From Candidatus Gastranaerophilales bacterium (GTDB lineage Bacteria; Cyanobacteriota; Vampirovibrionia; Gastranaerophilales; Gastranaerophilaceae): DNA of 64,000 bases. The stretch spans positions 1-64,000 of the forward strand of contig CALUPV010000001.1 of the NCBI GenBank assembly GCA_944322745.1. The letters run 5' to 3'. Below the pieces are notes generated by a model. That model made no database searches, was not told the origin of the DNA, and saw only the letters and a list, made by a program, of their open reading frames with translations. Within the stretch, counting starts at the first letter, position 1, and every line of letters begins with the position of its first letter. Of the stretch, positions 36,093-44,441 are shown piece by piece. The position numbers and the translations under genes were made by a program.

Positions 36093-36461
36093 ATGGATAA
36101 TAATAAAAAAATAAGAAATATTATACAAGCATTAGGGGAACATAAAGACAGTCAAGCTGCTATTGATTTATTAACAGAACTTGGAACAAATTCTCCTGAT
36201 GACGAAATAAGAGAATTCACAGCACAAACATTAATAAGAAAAAATACTCATGAATCATTAAGAGTTGTTCTTATTTCGAAAGGAAAAGGAATAAACGACT
36301 TAAGTGCAAGAGTTGCAATGGCTTCTATAAATGAACTTTTATCATTAAAAGATAAAACAGAAGCAATAAAAATTCTTGATGATACAATTAAAATGCATTC
36401 TGAAGAAGATGTTAGAAATACAGCTCGTTCAGTACGTGCATTAATGACTTTCTCTTCATAA
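36093..36461 (+). CDS. Small HEAT-repeat-like helical protein
   Basis: 122 residues, wholly helical. The helix pairs repeat in a HEAT/armadillo-like rhythm (AAIDLLTELGTNSPDDEIREFTAQTLIRK, then ARVAMASINELLSLKDKTEAIKIL, then EEDVRNTARSVRALM). GGGAGAAG precedes the ATG. Such folds bind proteins; no specific partner is evident apart from the upstream 151-residue protein in the same operon. Confidence 0.65.
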   Translation: MDNNKKIRNIIQALGEHKDSQAAIDLLTELGTNSPDDEIREFTAQTLIRKNTHESLRVVLISKGKGINDLSARVAMASINELLSLKDKTEAIKILDDTIKMHSEEDVRNTARSVRALMTFSS

Positions 36462-36493
36462 ACACCAAAATATCCATTAGGGATTTTTCATAA

Positions 36494-36519
36494 AAAAGCT
36501 CCAACTATTTGGAGCTTTT
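36494..36519 (+). terminator. Intrinsic terminator before leuB
   Basis: AAAAGCTCC stem with its complement, 8-nt loop and T-run. Ends the small operon 35609-36461. Confidence 0.85.
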
Positions 36520-36574
36520 AAAGTATATAATATTTTTGTTATAGAATAACATGTAGTAACAAAAAGGGGAATGA

Positions 36575-37654
36575 ATGAAAACATATAATATTGCATTACT
36601 TGCAGGAGACGGTACCGGTAAAGAAGTTACAGATGAAGCGGTAAAAATATTAAAAGCTGTCGGAGAAAAGTATTCAATTGAATTTAATTTTGAACCTGCA
36701 TTAATTGGCGGATGCGCTTATGATAAATACAAAACTCCATTACCTGATGTAACACTTGATATTGCTAAAAAATCTGATGCTGTATTATTAGGTGCTGTTG
36801 GTGATTGGAAATATGATACTTTGCCGCCCGAAGTAAGACCTGAAAGAGCTTTGCTTGGGATTAGAAAAGAATTAAACCTATTTGCCAATTTAAGACCGGC
36901 AACAGTTTATCCGGAACTAACTTCTTTATCACCATTAAAAGAAGAATTTGTATCAGGAACCGATATAATGATAGTGAGAGAATTAACCGGAGATGTTTAT
37001 TTCGGAGCCCCCAAAGGCATTGAAACAAGAAATGGCGAAAAATTCGGCTTCAATAATATGTGCTATTATGAAAGTGAAATAAGAAGGATAGCACACACGG
37101 CATTCAAAGTTGCAATGCAGAGAAATAAGAAATTATGCTCGGTTGATAAAGCCAATGTTCTTGATGTTTCAAGATTATGGAGAGAAATAGTTGCAGATGT
37201 TTCTAAAGAATACCCTGAAGTAGAACTTTCAAATATGTATGTTGATAATGCAGCTATGCAAATAATAAGAAACCCGAAACAATTTGATGTTATATTAACA
37301 GGAAACATTTTTGGAGACATACTTTCTGATGAAGCTTCAATGCTTTCAGGTTCATTGGGATTACTTCCAAGTGCATCTTTATCTGATACAAAACTTGCTA
37401 TGTATGAGCCAATCCACGGAAGTGCACCTGACTTAAAAGGGCAAAATATAGTTAACCCAATAGCAACAATTTTATCTGCAGCAATGATGCTTAAATATTC
37501 ATTTAAGCTTGATGAGGAATATAATGTAATAGAAACAGCTATCAGAAAAACATTAAAAGACGGATTCCGAACTCAAGATATTGCCCAAAAAGATACATTA
37601 ACTGTCGGAACCAATAAAATGGGTGACATAATAAAAGACAATATACTTCATTAA
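36575..37654 (+). CDS. leuB: 3-isopropylmalate dehydrogenase
   Basis: 359 residues. NAD-dependent oxidative decarboxylase of leucine synthesis. Landmarks: [11 protein letters not shown], the [22 protein letters not shown] block, [12 protein letters not shown] (LeuB-type RELTGG/D), [15 protein letters not shown] and [26 protein letters not shown]. The final [18 protein letters not shown] region is also LeuB-like. AAGGGG precedes the ATG. Other leu genes are not in the window. Followed by a 290-base gap holding a candidate structured RNA. Confidence 0.95.
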   Translation: MKTYNIALLAGDGTGKEVTDEAVKILKAVGEKYSIEFNFEPALIGGCAYDKYKTPLPDVTLDIAKKSDAVLLGAVGDWKYDTLPPEVRPERALLGIRKELNLFANLRPATVYPELTSLSPLKEEFVSGTDIMIVRELTGDVYFGAPKGIETRNGEKFGFNNMCYYESEIRRIAHTAFKVAMQRNKKLCSVDKANVLDVSRLWREIVADVSKEYPEVELSNMYVDNAAMQIIRNPKQFDVILTGNIFGDILSDEASMLSGSLGLLPSASLSDTKLAMYEPIHGSAPDLKGQNIVNPIATILSAAMMLKYSFKLDEEYNVIETAIRKTLKDGFRTQDIAQKDTLTVGTNKMGDIIKDNILH

Positions 37655-37754
37655 TAATAATCCAATAGTGTTAATTTGACAGAATTATTTACGCAAAAAT
37701 AAAACTATTCCATAGTGGAGTGAAAAACAATAAAAAATCCTTTATATTAAATAT

Positions 37755-37844
37755 GTAGATTGGAACAAACGAACACTGTCTTTCGGGGTTGCGAAAAAGT
37801 ATTATTAAATTAGTTCGGCAAATCTGTTTCAATCTACACTTTTT
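37755..37844 (+). ncRNA. Candidate structured small RNA closed by a 14-bp helix
   Basis: Bases 37754-37767 pair with 37825-37838 without a break (14 bp, one G-U). Inside, CGAAC (37770-37774) pairs with GTTCG (37813-37817), and a TTTCG/CGAAA apical hairpin (37781-37796) closes the fold. A TATATT box at 37743-37748, with GTGAAA 17 nt further upstream, would start transcription at 37754-37756, exactly the foot of the helix. Five T follow the helix. No frame of coding quality exists here. I do not recognise an Rfam class; 6S and SRP RNA do not fit. A cis-leader of the next gene is less likely because that gene has its own -10. Confidence 0.6.
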
Positions 37845-37945
37845 ATGTGCATTTTTCCCCGAGAAGAATAATGTTTTTTGTGAAAAATATGCTAGAATAT
37901 ATAATAAGTATAAATTCTAAACAATTCACTTATAGAGGTTAGATA

Positions 37946-38434
37946 ATGAATAAATCACACAAAACTATAATTTTATCAGTTATTACTTTATTAATGATGC
38001 TTACAAGCAACTATTACAATGATGTATTTGCAGCAACAACAACACCTGTAAAACCTCAGGCATCAGCATACCTAAGTGTGTCGCCAATTGATGTTGTTAA
38101 TCATCCAAGTAAATATTTAAACAAAAATATCACTTTTACAGCAGAATTTGTAGCATTTACGTCACTAGGACTTGACTATAAACCTGCATTTAGAGATGGA
38201 ACAAAATATATAGGTATTCTTATAAAAAGACCGGATGTCACAGATCATGTAATTCCATTATCAGAAATGAAAATTTTTATTTCTCGTGAATTAGCAGAAA
38301 AAAATATAGATATTGAAGCCGGGGACAAAGTTAAAATAACAGGTAAGGTATTTTCAAACGCACTTGGAGATCCTTGGCTAGATGTTACAACTTTTACTAT
38401 GCTTACGCATAAAAATAAGTCTGCAAAAAAATAG
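37946..38434 (+). CDS. Exported protein with probable OB-fold domain
   Basis: 162 residues. Signal peptide about 1-30 (LSVITLLMMLTSNYYNDVFAA). The mature part (SPIDVVNHPSKYLNKNITFTAEFVAF ... GDKVKITGKVFSNALGDPWLDVTTFTML) has the strand pattern of small OB-fold (BOF/tRNA_anti-like) proteins, ending with basic residues. Periplasmic or surface location inferred. GAGG lies 9 nt before the ATG; an extended -10 (TGCTAGAAT) is upstream. Followed by the GH57 gene after 23 nt, so probably cotranscribed. Confidence 0.65.
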   Translation: MNKSHKTIILSVITLLMMLTSNYYNDVFAATTTPVKPQASAYLSVSPIDVVNHPSKYLNKNITFTAEFVAFTSLGLDYKPAFRDGTKYIGILIKRPDVTDHVIPLSEMKIFISRELAEKNIDIEAGDKVKITGKVFSNALGDPWLDVTTFTMLTHKNKSAKK

Positions 38435-38457
38435 ATAATTTTCATCAGGAGTTAGTT

Positions 38458-40980
38458 GTGAAGGATAATAAAAAAGTATATTTAGCAATACACGGACACT
38501 TTTATCAACCGCCAAGAGAAAACCCTTGGCTTGAAACAATTGAAATACAAGACAGCGCAAATCCATACCACGATTGGAATGCAAGAATAGGTGCAGAATG
38601 TTACACTCCAAATTCTGTATCTAAAATTGTTACTCAAGAAAACAAGATAATGGATATTGTTAACAATTATTCTTATATAAGTTTTAATTTTGGTCCAACA
38701 TTGCTCTCTTGGATGGAACAATATTCACCATATTCATATCAAAGAATAATCAAAGCAGATGTGGAAAGTATTCCCAATAATAACGGTCATGGTAATGCGA
38801 TAGCGCAAGTGTACAACCATATGATACTTCCGCTTGCAAATAGAAATGATAAATATACACAAATTTTATGGGGTATAAAAGACTTTCAATATCGTTTTGG
38901 AAGAGCTCCTGAAGGTATGTGGCTGGCAGAAACAGCTTGTGATGATGCAACATTAGAAGCACTTGTTGATTGCGGAATTAAATTTACCATACTATCACCT
39001 TATCAAGCAAAAAGCATAAGGAAACTAAATTCAAAAGACAACTGGCAAGATGTAAGCTGGGGCAATATAGATCCTGCTAGGGCTTACAGATACTATATAA
39101 AATCAGACAAATCAAAATATATTGACTTATTTTTCTATGATGGTTCCATTTCAAAATCCGTAGCATTTGATGAACTGCTAAAAGACGGAAACAAATTTAT
39201 ATCAAGATTAAAAGAAGGTATTTCTAATCAAAGAGATTATAATCAGCTTGTAAACATTGCAACAGATGGTGAAAGCTATGGTCACCATACTAAATTTGGA
39301 GATATGGCTTTATCATATGTTTTAAAAATCAGAGCAAAAGATGAAGGTTTTATCATTACAAACTACGCAAATTATCTTGAACAAGAACCACCCAAATATG
39401 AAGTTGATATAAAAGATGTTTCATCTTGGAGCTGTGCCCATGGCGTAGGCAGATGGTGTGATGATTGCGGATGTTCAACAGGCGGGGTATACGGCTGGAA
39501 TCAAAAATGGAGAAAACCATTAAGAGAAGCTCTTGACTATGTTAGAGATGAACTTATTAAAATCTTTGAAGAACAAGGTTCCATTTACTTCAAAGATATC
39601 TGGAGCGCAAGAAATGATTATATTTCAGTTATCTTAGACAGAAGTAAAACATCTATAAATAATTTTATTAAGCGTAATCAAAAATACAAATTGGAAAAAC
39701 AAGATATCATAAAAGCTTTGAAATTAATGGAAATTCAACGCCAAGCAATGTTAATGTACACCAGTTGCGGTTGGTTTTTCTCTGAAATATCAGGTATTGA
39801 AACAACTCAAATTATGAAATACGCCGCAAGAGCAATGCAATTAGCAGCATCCTTCACTTCAAAAAATATAGAAGAAGGCTTTTTGGCTATTCTTTCGAGA
39901 GCCCAAAGTAATATAAACGGATTTGGAACAGGAAAGGATGTATATGAAAGATTTGTAAAACCATCAATTGTTTCAATAAAACAAATTGCTGCATTATGGG
40001 CAATATCATCAACATACGAAAATTTTGATGATAATTCTTCTTTATATTGTTATAACATCAAAAAACATTTTTATAAGCATACATCAAATGGTACAACAGG
40101 CTTTTCTGTCGGCAGAATAGAAATAGAATCCAAAATAACTTTAGAAAAATATGATTTCTTCTTTGCTTGTCTTCAATTCCCGGAAGGAGATTTCCACTGC
40201 GCAATAAAAAGATACGATGACAGTGAAAATATAACAGATATTTCAAAAAAACTTATTGAAACATACACGAATAAACCAATAACTGAAATAATAAGACTTT
40301 TAGATCATATTTTCGGGAATGATTATTATACTTTAAGAGATGTATTAATTGAAGAAAGAAGTAAAATTCTTTTAACATCAATAAAAGATAAATTAAGCAA
40401 ATTTTCAAATAACTACAGAGATATGTACAATGATGGTAAAAGTTCCATACTGCAACTCATCGCAATGGGGATAAATGTGCCACAAGAATACAAACTGGCT
40501 GCCCAATACACATTAACAAGTGATTTCAATGAATTATTTGAGGACTGTACTAATATCATTGATGAGAACATAATCCAAAAAGCAGTAGAAATAAATGAGG
40601 AGGCATCTGCTTTCAAAGTTGAAATAGATAAAACTCCAACAAGTACAATCTTTTCACATGAAATTCAAAAAACAATTTATAATTTTTCCAAAAATTTCGA
40701 AATTCACAGACTTGATAAAATACTAAAATTATTTGAATGTGCAGGGAAATTACAACTAAAAGTTGATATCGCAGAAGCACAAAATATGTACTTTAACAAA
40801 ATCTACTTAAAATTTACAAAACTACTTGATTCTGTACTTGAAGCAAATGACAATATTGAAGAAGTTAGAGATTTCTTATTCTCCATTCTTGTTTTAGGTG
40901 AATATCTAAATATAAATACAGATTTTTATAAATCTTCAATTCTAAAACTGACAGCAAAAAAAATCGAACTTACAAATTAA
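38458..40980 (+). CDS. GH57-family amylolytic enzyme with DUF3536 C-terminal region
   Basis: 840 residues. The GH57 barrel begins IHGHFYQPPRENPW. E158 in MWLAET fits the family's catalytic nucleophile and D270 in ATDGESYGHH fits the acid/base. The long helical C-terminal half (about 400-840) corresponds to the DUF3536 companion region. Relatives act on alpha-glucans (amylase, branching or glucanotransferase). It lacks a signal peptide, suggesting a role in cytoplasmic storage glucan. Starts with GTG, 7 nt after AGGAG. Overlaps the convergent coaE end by 11 bases. Confidence 0.9.
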   Translation: MKDNKKVYLAIHGHFYQPPRENPWLETIEIQDSANPYHDWNARIGAECYTPNSVSKIVTQENKIMDIVNNYSYISFNFGPTLLSWMEQYSPYSYQRIIKADVESIPNNNGHGNAIAQVYNHMILPLANRNDKYTQILWGIKDFQYRFGRAPEGMWLAETACDDATLEALVDCGIKFTILSPYQAKSIRKLNSKDNWQDVSWGNIDPARAYRYYIKSDKSKYIDLFFYDGSISKSVAFDELLKDGNKFISRLKEGISNQRDYNQLVNIATDGESYGHHTKFGDMALSYVLKIRAKDEGFIITNYANYLEQEPPKYEVDIKDVSSWSCAHGVGRWCDDCGCSTGGVYGWNQKWRKPLREALDYVRDELIKIFEEQGSIYFKDIWSARNDYISVILDRSKTSINNFIKRNQKYKLEKQDIIKALKLMEIQRQAMLMYTSCGWFFSEISGIETTQIMKYAARAMQLAASFTSKNIEEGFLAILSRAQSNINGFGTGKDVYERFVKPSIVSIKQIAALWAISSTYENFDDNSSLYCYNIKKHFYKHTSNGTTGFSVGRIEIESKITLEKYDFFFACLQFPEGDFHCAIKRYDDSENITDISKKLIETYTNKPITEIIRLLDHIFGNDYYTLRDVLIEERSKILLTSIKDKLSKFSNNYRDMYNDGKSSILQLIAMGINVPQEYKLAAQYTLTSDFNELFEDCTNIIDENIIQKAVEINEEASAFKVEIDKTPTSTIFSHEIQKTIYNFSKNFEIHRLDKILKLFECAGKLQLKVDIAEAQNMYFNKIYLKFTKLLDSVLEANDNIEEVRDFLFSILVLGEYLNINTDFYKSSILKLTAKKIELTN

Positions 40981-41563
40981 TTATTTGTTTTAAAAATGAA
41001 TCGACTTGCTTTCTTAAAGATATTAAATCCGAATTATTATAAATAATATAATCGGATTTTTTTATCTTTTCATCTTCCTTCATTTGAGAAGCAATTCTAG
41101 TCTTTGCATATTGTTCTGTATATCCATTTCTTTGAATAAGCCTGTTTAACCGAACATCATAATCAGCAGACACAAATATTATTTTGTCAAAACTATTCTC
41201 TTGCTTTGTCTCAAACAATAATGGTATTGAAACGAAAACAAACTTTTCTTTTGAATTTTCTTTGTAAAATTCTTCAACTTTTTCTGAAATACGTTTATGA
41301 AGTATCTCTTCTAATTTAATCTTCTTCCAACCAACAGAAAAAATAATTTTCCCAAGTTTTTCTCTTGATATATTTAAGTTTTCATCAAGAATATCATCTT
41401 CTGCAAAAGCATTTTTAATTTCGTTAATAGCAGACAAATCAGAAGCTAATATAAAATGATTTATTTTATCTGTATCCGCAACTTTGTATCCATATGATAG
41501 AAGTATTTTCTCTACTTGAGATTTTCCGCTTGCTATATTTCCTGTAATTGCAATCTTTTTCAT
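40970..41563 (-). CDS. coaE: Dephospho-CoA kinase
   Basis: Last step of CoA synthesis. P-loop GNIASGKS at the N-terminus, the DTD-like VADTDKINH motif, and the lid segment RLIQRNGYTEQYAKTRI-ASQM (R-Q-x-x-R pattern of CoaE). 197 residues, normal. The start at 41563 (MKKIAITG) is preceded by GAGG with 4-nt spacing; the longer frame from 41575 includes it. Pathway link with panB/panC at 15.8-17.5 kb. Confidence 0.94.
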   Translation of the reverse strand: MKKIAITGNIASGKSQVEKILLSYGYKVADTDKINHFILASDLSAINEIKNAFAEDDILDENLNISREKLGKIIFSVGWKKIKLEEILHKRISEKVEEFYKENSKEKFVFVSIPLLFETKQENSFDKIIFVSADYDVRLNRLIQRNGYTEQYAKTRIASQMKEDEKIKKSDYIIYNNSDLISLRKQVDSFLKQIINL

Positions 41564-41629
41564 AATACCTCGCATTGTTAATATACAACATTAAAAAAAA
41601 ATATACAAACTTAATTTTGTAAGGCTCAC

Positions 41630-41658
41630 TTGACAAATAGTTAGGTTTACCTTACAAT
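41630..41658 (+). promoter_or_regulatory. Promoter with overlapping DtxR/MntR-type operator
   Basis: TTGACA (41630-41635) and TACAAT (41653-41658) are separated by 17 bases, an almost ideal housekeeping promoter. The spacer and -10 contain TTAGGTTTACCTTA, an imperfect inverted repeat of the kind bound by DtxR-family regulators (TTAGG...CCTAA). A related half, TAAGGCTCAC, lies at 41620-41629. A metal-loaded repressor here would block polymerase, giving autoregulation of the operon. Confidence 0.75.
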
Positions 41659-41677
41659 CGATAAAAAAGGAATAATT

Positions 41678-42109
41678 ATGGATAATTTAAGTGCAAGTTT
41701 AGAAGATTATTTAGAAATAATATGCAATTTATTAGAAACGAGCCAAAGTGTAAAAGCCGTAGAGATTGCCAAAAAGCTAAACATATCAAGAGCATCAGTT
41801 TCTGAAGCATTAATGAAACTGGCAGAAAAAGACTTAATTATATATGAGGGACACAAAGGAATAACGATAACTCCAACAGGCTTAAAAAAAGCACAAGAAG
41901 TTATACTAAAACACAGAACACTAACAACTTTTTTTGAAAATACTCTTGGCTTAAATAATACAATAGCAGAAGAGAATGCATGCAAAATTGAACACGTAAT
42001 AAGTGATGAAGTATTTTTCAGAATAAAAACATTTCAAGAATATTGTGAAAAGAATAAAAAATTTATAGAAGACTTTAAGGAAGGACATAAAAATACCAGC
42101 CATGAATAA
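41678..42109 (+). CDS. DtxR/MntR-family metal-dependent transcriptional regulator
   Basis: 143 residues. Winged helix: SLEDYLEIICNLLETSQSVKAVEIAKKLNISRASVSEALMKL, then LIIYEGHKGITITPTG. The dimerisation/metal domain follows: LKHRTLTTFFENTLGL and the ENACKIEHVIS motif with conserved metal ligands (E, C, E, H). The absence of an SH3-like domain and the length suit MntR better than IdeR. Metal identity (Mn or Fe) is not certain. AAAAAGGA precedes the ATG. The stop overlaps the next gene by 8 bases, so that protein is under the same metal control. Confidence 0.88.
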   Translation: MDNLSASLEDYLEIICNLLETSQSVKAVEIAKKLNISRASVSEALMKLAEKDLIIYEGHKGITITPTGLKKAQEVILKHRTLTTFFENTLGLNNTIAEENACKIEHVISDEVFFRIKTFQEYCEKNKKFIEDFKEGHKNTSHE

Positions 42110-43157
42110 CATTCAAGTTTTGGGGAAATTTCTGGATCAGCCGATTCTAGTATCAAAATTTCAAAAAACAGTACCGGGAATATTAACCGCAGGAGCAGCT
42201 GCATACACTATACACAAAGTAAACACAACTCCAAAAGAAAAAAGAAAAAACTGCGCAATAAAAACCGGTATAACACTTGGACTAACAGCCGCCTCCGCTA
42301 TAGCTGCACCATATATTGCTTCAGCAATAACAAAAAGACCACTTAATGATTCATTAAACACTGTAAAAAACAAAAATAAAGAACTTATTGATACATTTGT
42401 AAAAGAAACAAATTTGAAAGAGACAACAAAAGAAATTTTAAATAAGGGAAAAGAAAAAATCCTTAGTTTTAAAGAAATAAAAAGATTATTTGAAGATATA
42501 AAAGACAAAAATTTTTTAGAGAAACTTATTCCGTCACCACAGAACGTGAGTGCAAAAGATATATTTTCAGAAATAGGTTATTTATCCGTATATGGAGCTG
42601 TTCCTGTAATAGGGGGAATTGCAGGAGGCACTATAGCTGATAAAGTTACTGATAAAAAAAATTGGAAAGAAAAAATACCTAATAAGATAAAAGAAGGTTC
42701 ATATCAATATTTAGCTAATATTTTTATGTGCAATGTTGGAGCAGGAATTGCGCTTGGAATTTTAGAAAAACTCAAAATAACGTCAAAATCCGCAAGAGCA
42801 GCTGGAATGACGGCAGGTATTATTTTAACCGGCATAATAGGAGGAAGTAAAATAGCAAACCTAATCGGAGAGAAATTTATTGACCCTATTTGTTATAAAG
42901 ATAAAAAGCATAAAAACAACGATGACATATTAGACATAAATTTTATTGGAAAAAGTTCAAGTGAATACATAGCAAAAAACAAATGTAAACACAACCATAA
43001 ATGCAGAGAAAGAAAACCCGAAGTTCTTGATATAGGATTACATACAGATGATATTGCAACCGTTTCACTCCTTTCAGGCTTAAAATGGATAGAGCCGGCA
43101 CTACCAATAATGTATACTTTATCAGGATATAGAGCCGGCATCGGTTATCGTAATTAA
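42102..43157 (+). CDS. Unknown multi-pass membrane protein in metal-regulator operon, CxHxHxC patch
   Basis: 351 residues, family not recognised. Hydrophobic glycine/alanine-rich segments occur at about 25-40, 52-75, 155-180, 215-232 and 242-262, and near the end (about 320-345). Between the last two is a polar stretch with CKHNHKC (about residue 298-304), a plausible metal-binding site, plus several His/Asp after it. Translation is coupled with the DtxR-family regulator (8-base overlap) and shares its operator. This suggests metal transport, storage or sensing; no known transporter signature (NRAMP, ZIP, CDF, FeoB) is visible. Ends at a strong hairpin. Confidence 0.7.
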   Translation: MNNIQVLGKFLDQPILVSKFQKTVPGILTAGAAAYTIHKVNTTPKEKRKNCAIKTGITLGLTAASAIAAPYIASAITKRPLNDSLNTVKNKNKELIDTFVKETNLKETTKEILNKGKEKILSFKEIKRLFEDIKDKNFLEKLIPSPQNVSAKDIFSEIGYLSVYGAVPVIGGIAGGTIADKVTDKKNWKEKIPNKIKEGSYQYLANIFMCNVGAGIALGILEKLKITSKSARAAGMTAGIILTGIIGGSKIANLIGEKFIDPICYKDKKHKNNDDILDINFIGKSSSEYIAKNKCKHNHKCRERKPEVLDIGLHTDDIATVSLLSGLKWIEPALPIMYTLSGYRAGIGYRN

Positions 43158-43179
43158 ATTATTAATTTCCTTTTTGTTT

Positions 43180-43208
43180 ATCCAAATTCTCAAATTTGGA
43201 TTTTTTTT
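43180..43208 (+). terminator. Terminator after the metal-regulator operon
   Basis: ATCCAAATT stem pairing with AATTTGGAT around a short loop, followed by eight T. Directly before the convergent thioredoxin stop. Confidence 0.9.
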
Positions 43209-43512
43209 ATTTTAAATAATCCAATAGAATGTTTAATAAATCATATTTTGATTTATAACCTGAGAACTTAGCTAATACATCACCATCTTTAAAAAGAACA
43301 AAAGTGGGGAAAGCGCCAATATCATATTTATGCACTAAATCCTGATTTTTATCAGAATCTACCTCTCCAATCCAAATATTTTGCTCCGCAATTTCTTTTA
43401 AAATAGGTTTTTGCATTTGACAATATCCGCACCAAGAAGCTGTAAAAACAACTATTTTTATTCCTTCTTTTATACTTTTTTCAAAATTATCTGTGTTTAA
43501 TTCTTGTAACAT
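43207..43512 (-). CDS. Thioredoxin
   Basis: 101 residues with the thioredoxin fold: FTASWCGYCQMQKP active site (CGYC rather than CGPC) and the cis-Pro loop GAFPTFVLFKDG. Disulfide reductase in the cytoplasm. The Tyr in place of Pro in the active-site pair should raise the redox potential relative to standard thioredoxin (known effect for CxxC variants). No partner reductase adjacent. GGAG lies 8 nt before the ATG. Confidence 0.92.
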   Translation of the reverse strand: MLQELNTDNFEKSIKEGIKIVVFTASWCGYCQMQKPILKEIAEQNIWIGEVDSDKNQDLVHKYDIGAFPTFVLFKDGDVLAKFSGYKSKYDLLNILLDYLK

Positions 43513-43586
43513 AATAAACTCCTTTTAAAACTTTAGTTTATTACACAAGTTAAAGTTTTTTATCCTCCAACTGAATAAAGGAATAA

Positions 43587-44441
43587 CTAACTTTTTATAA
43601 TGGTCAATAATGCGTTATTATATTCCTTTTGACATTTAGATAAACATATTTGAAAAAGAAGAATTACAATAAAAATAATTTTGAATAATCCTTTATTTAT
43701 ATTTTTAAAATTTTTTACACAATATAAATAAGAACTCACAAGCTTATACATATTTGTAATTTGTATATTTACTTGAGATTTATTTTCATAATGAATGATA
43801 TTAGCAGAAGGAACATATAATGCAGATAAATTTTGTTTTTTTAATCGAAAACAAAAATCAATTTCTTCAAGATACATAAAATAATCTTCATCAAATCCGG
43901 CTAATTGATCAAATATTTCTTTTCGCACAAAAAAATTGGCACCAGAGATTATTTCAACTTTCTGCTCTGCATTTATATTTATTCTTCTTGGTTTTATAAA
44001 TTTTCCTTTTAACAAATATAAAAGTAAAATTTCATTTGGAGTTGGAAGATAGCCACAAGAATAGAGATATTTACCAAATGCATCCACTAGTTTACTACCA
44101 AATAGAACAAATTCATTATTTCTTTCCGCAGTAGAATATAGTATGTCTATAACTTCATTCTTCAATTTTGTATCCGGATTTAAAAGAAAAATATATTTTC
44201 CTTTAACAATACTCCTGCTCTGATTTACCGCTTTTGCAAATCCCAGATTTTTTTCATTTATTATTAACTTAATATTAGGAAACTTTTCTTTTATTATAGA
44301 AACTGTTCTATCTTTTGATGCATTATCAATAACAATAATTTCATAGGATACTTTACTTGTTTTTTCTATTATAGAATTTATACATTCTTCTATATACAGT
44401 TCCGAATTATACGTAACGATAACAATAGAAACATTATTCAT
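43587..44441 (-). CDS. Family 2 glycosyltransferase (rhamnosyltransferase-like)
   Basis: About 284 residues. GT-A core: SIVIVTYNSELYIEEC, IIVIDNASKDRTV, NLGFAKAVNQS, FLLNPDTKL (DxD-like) and EDYFMYLEEIDFCFRLK (ED-type base). A hydrophobic C-terminus (GLFKIIFIVILLFQICL) probably associates with the membrane. Start chosen at ATG 44441; the frame also opens with TTG at 44444. It overlaps the upstream radical SAM gene by 8 bases, so the two are coupled. Probably builds a surface glycan. Confidence 0.9.
   Translation of the reverse strand: MNNVSIVIVTYNSELYIEECINSIIEKTSKVSYEIIVIDNASKDRTVSIIKEKFPNIKLIINEKNLGFAKAVNQSRSIVKGKYIFLLNPDTKLKNEVIDILYSTAERNNEFVLFGSKLVDAFGKYLYSCGYLPTPNEILLLYLLKGKFIKPRRININAEQKVEIISGANFFVRKEIFDQLAGFDEDYFMYLEEIDFCFRLKKQNLSALYVPSANIIHYENKSQVNIQITNMYKLVSSYLYCVKNFKNINKGLFKIIFIVILLFQICLSKCQKEYNNALLTIIKS

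Noticed and set aside
37754-37838. 6S RNA, SRP RNA or tRNA identity for the structured RNA
   Set aside because: Too short and without the large central bubble of 6S, without the SRP GGAA domain motif, and no cloverleaf or T-loop sequence.
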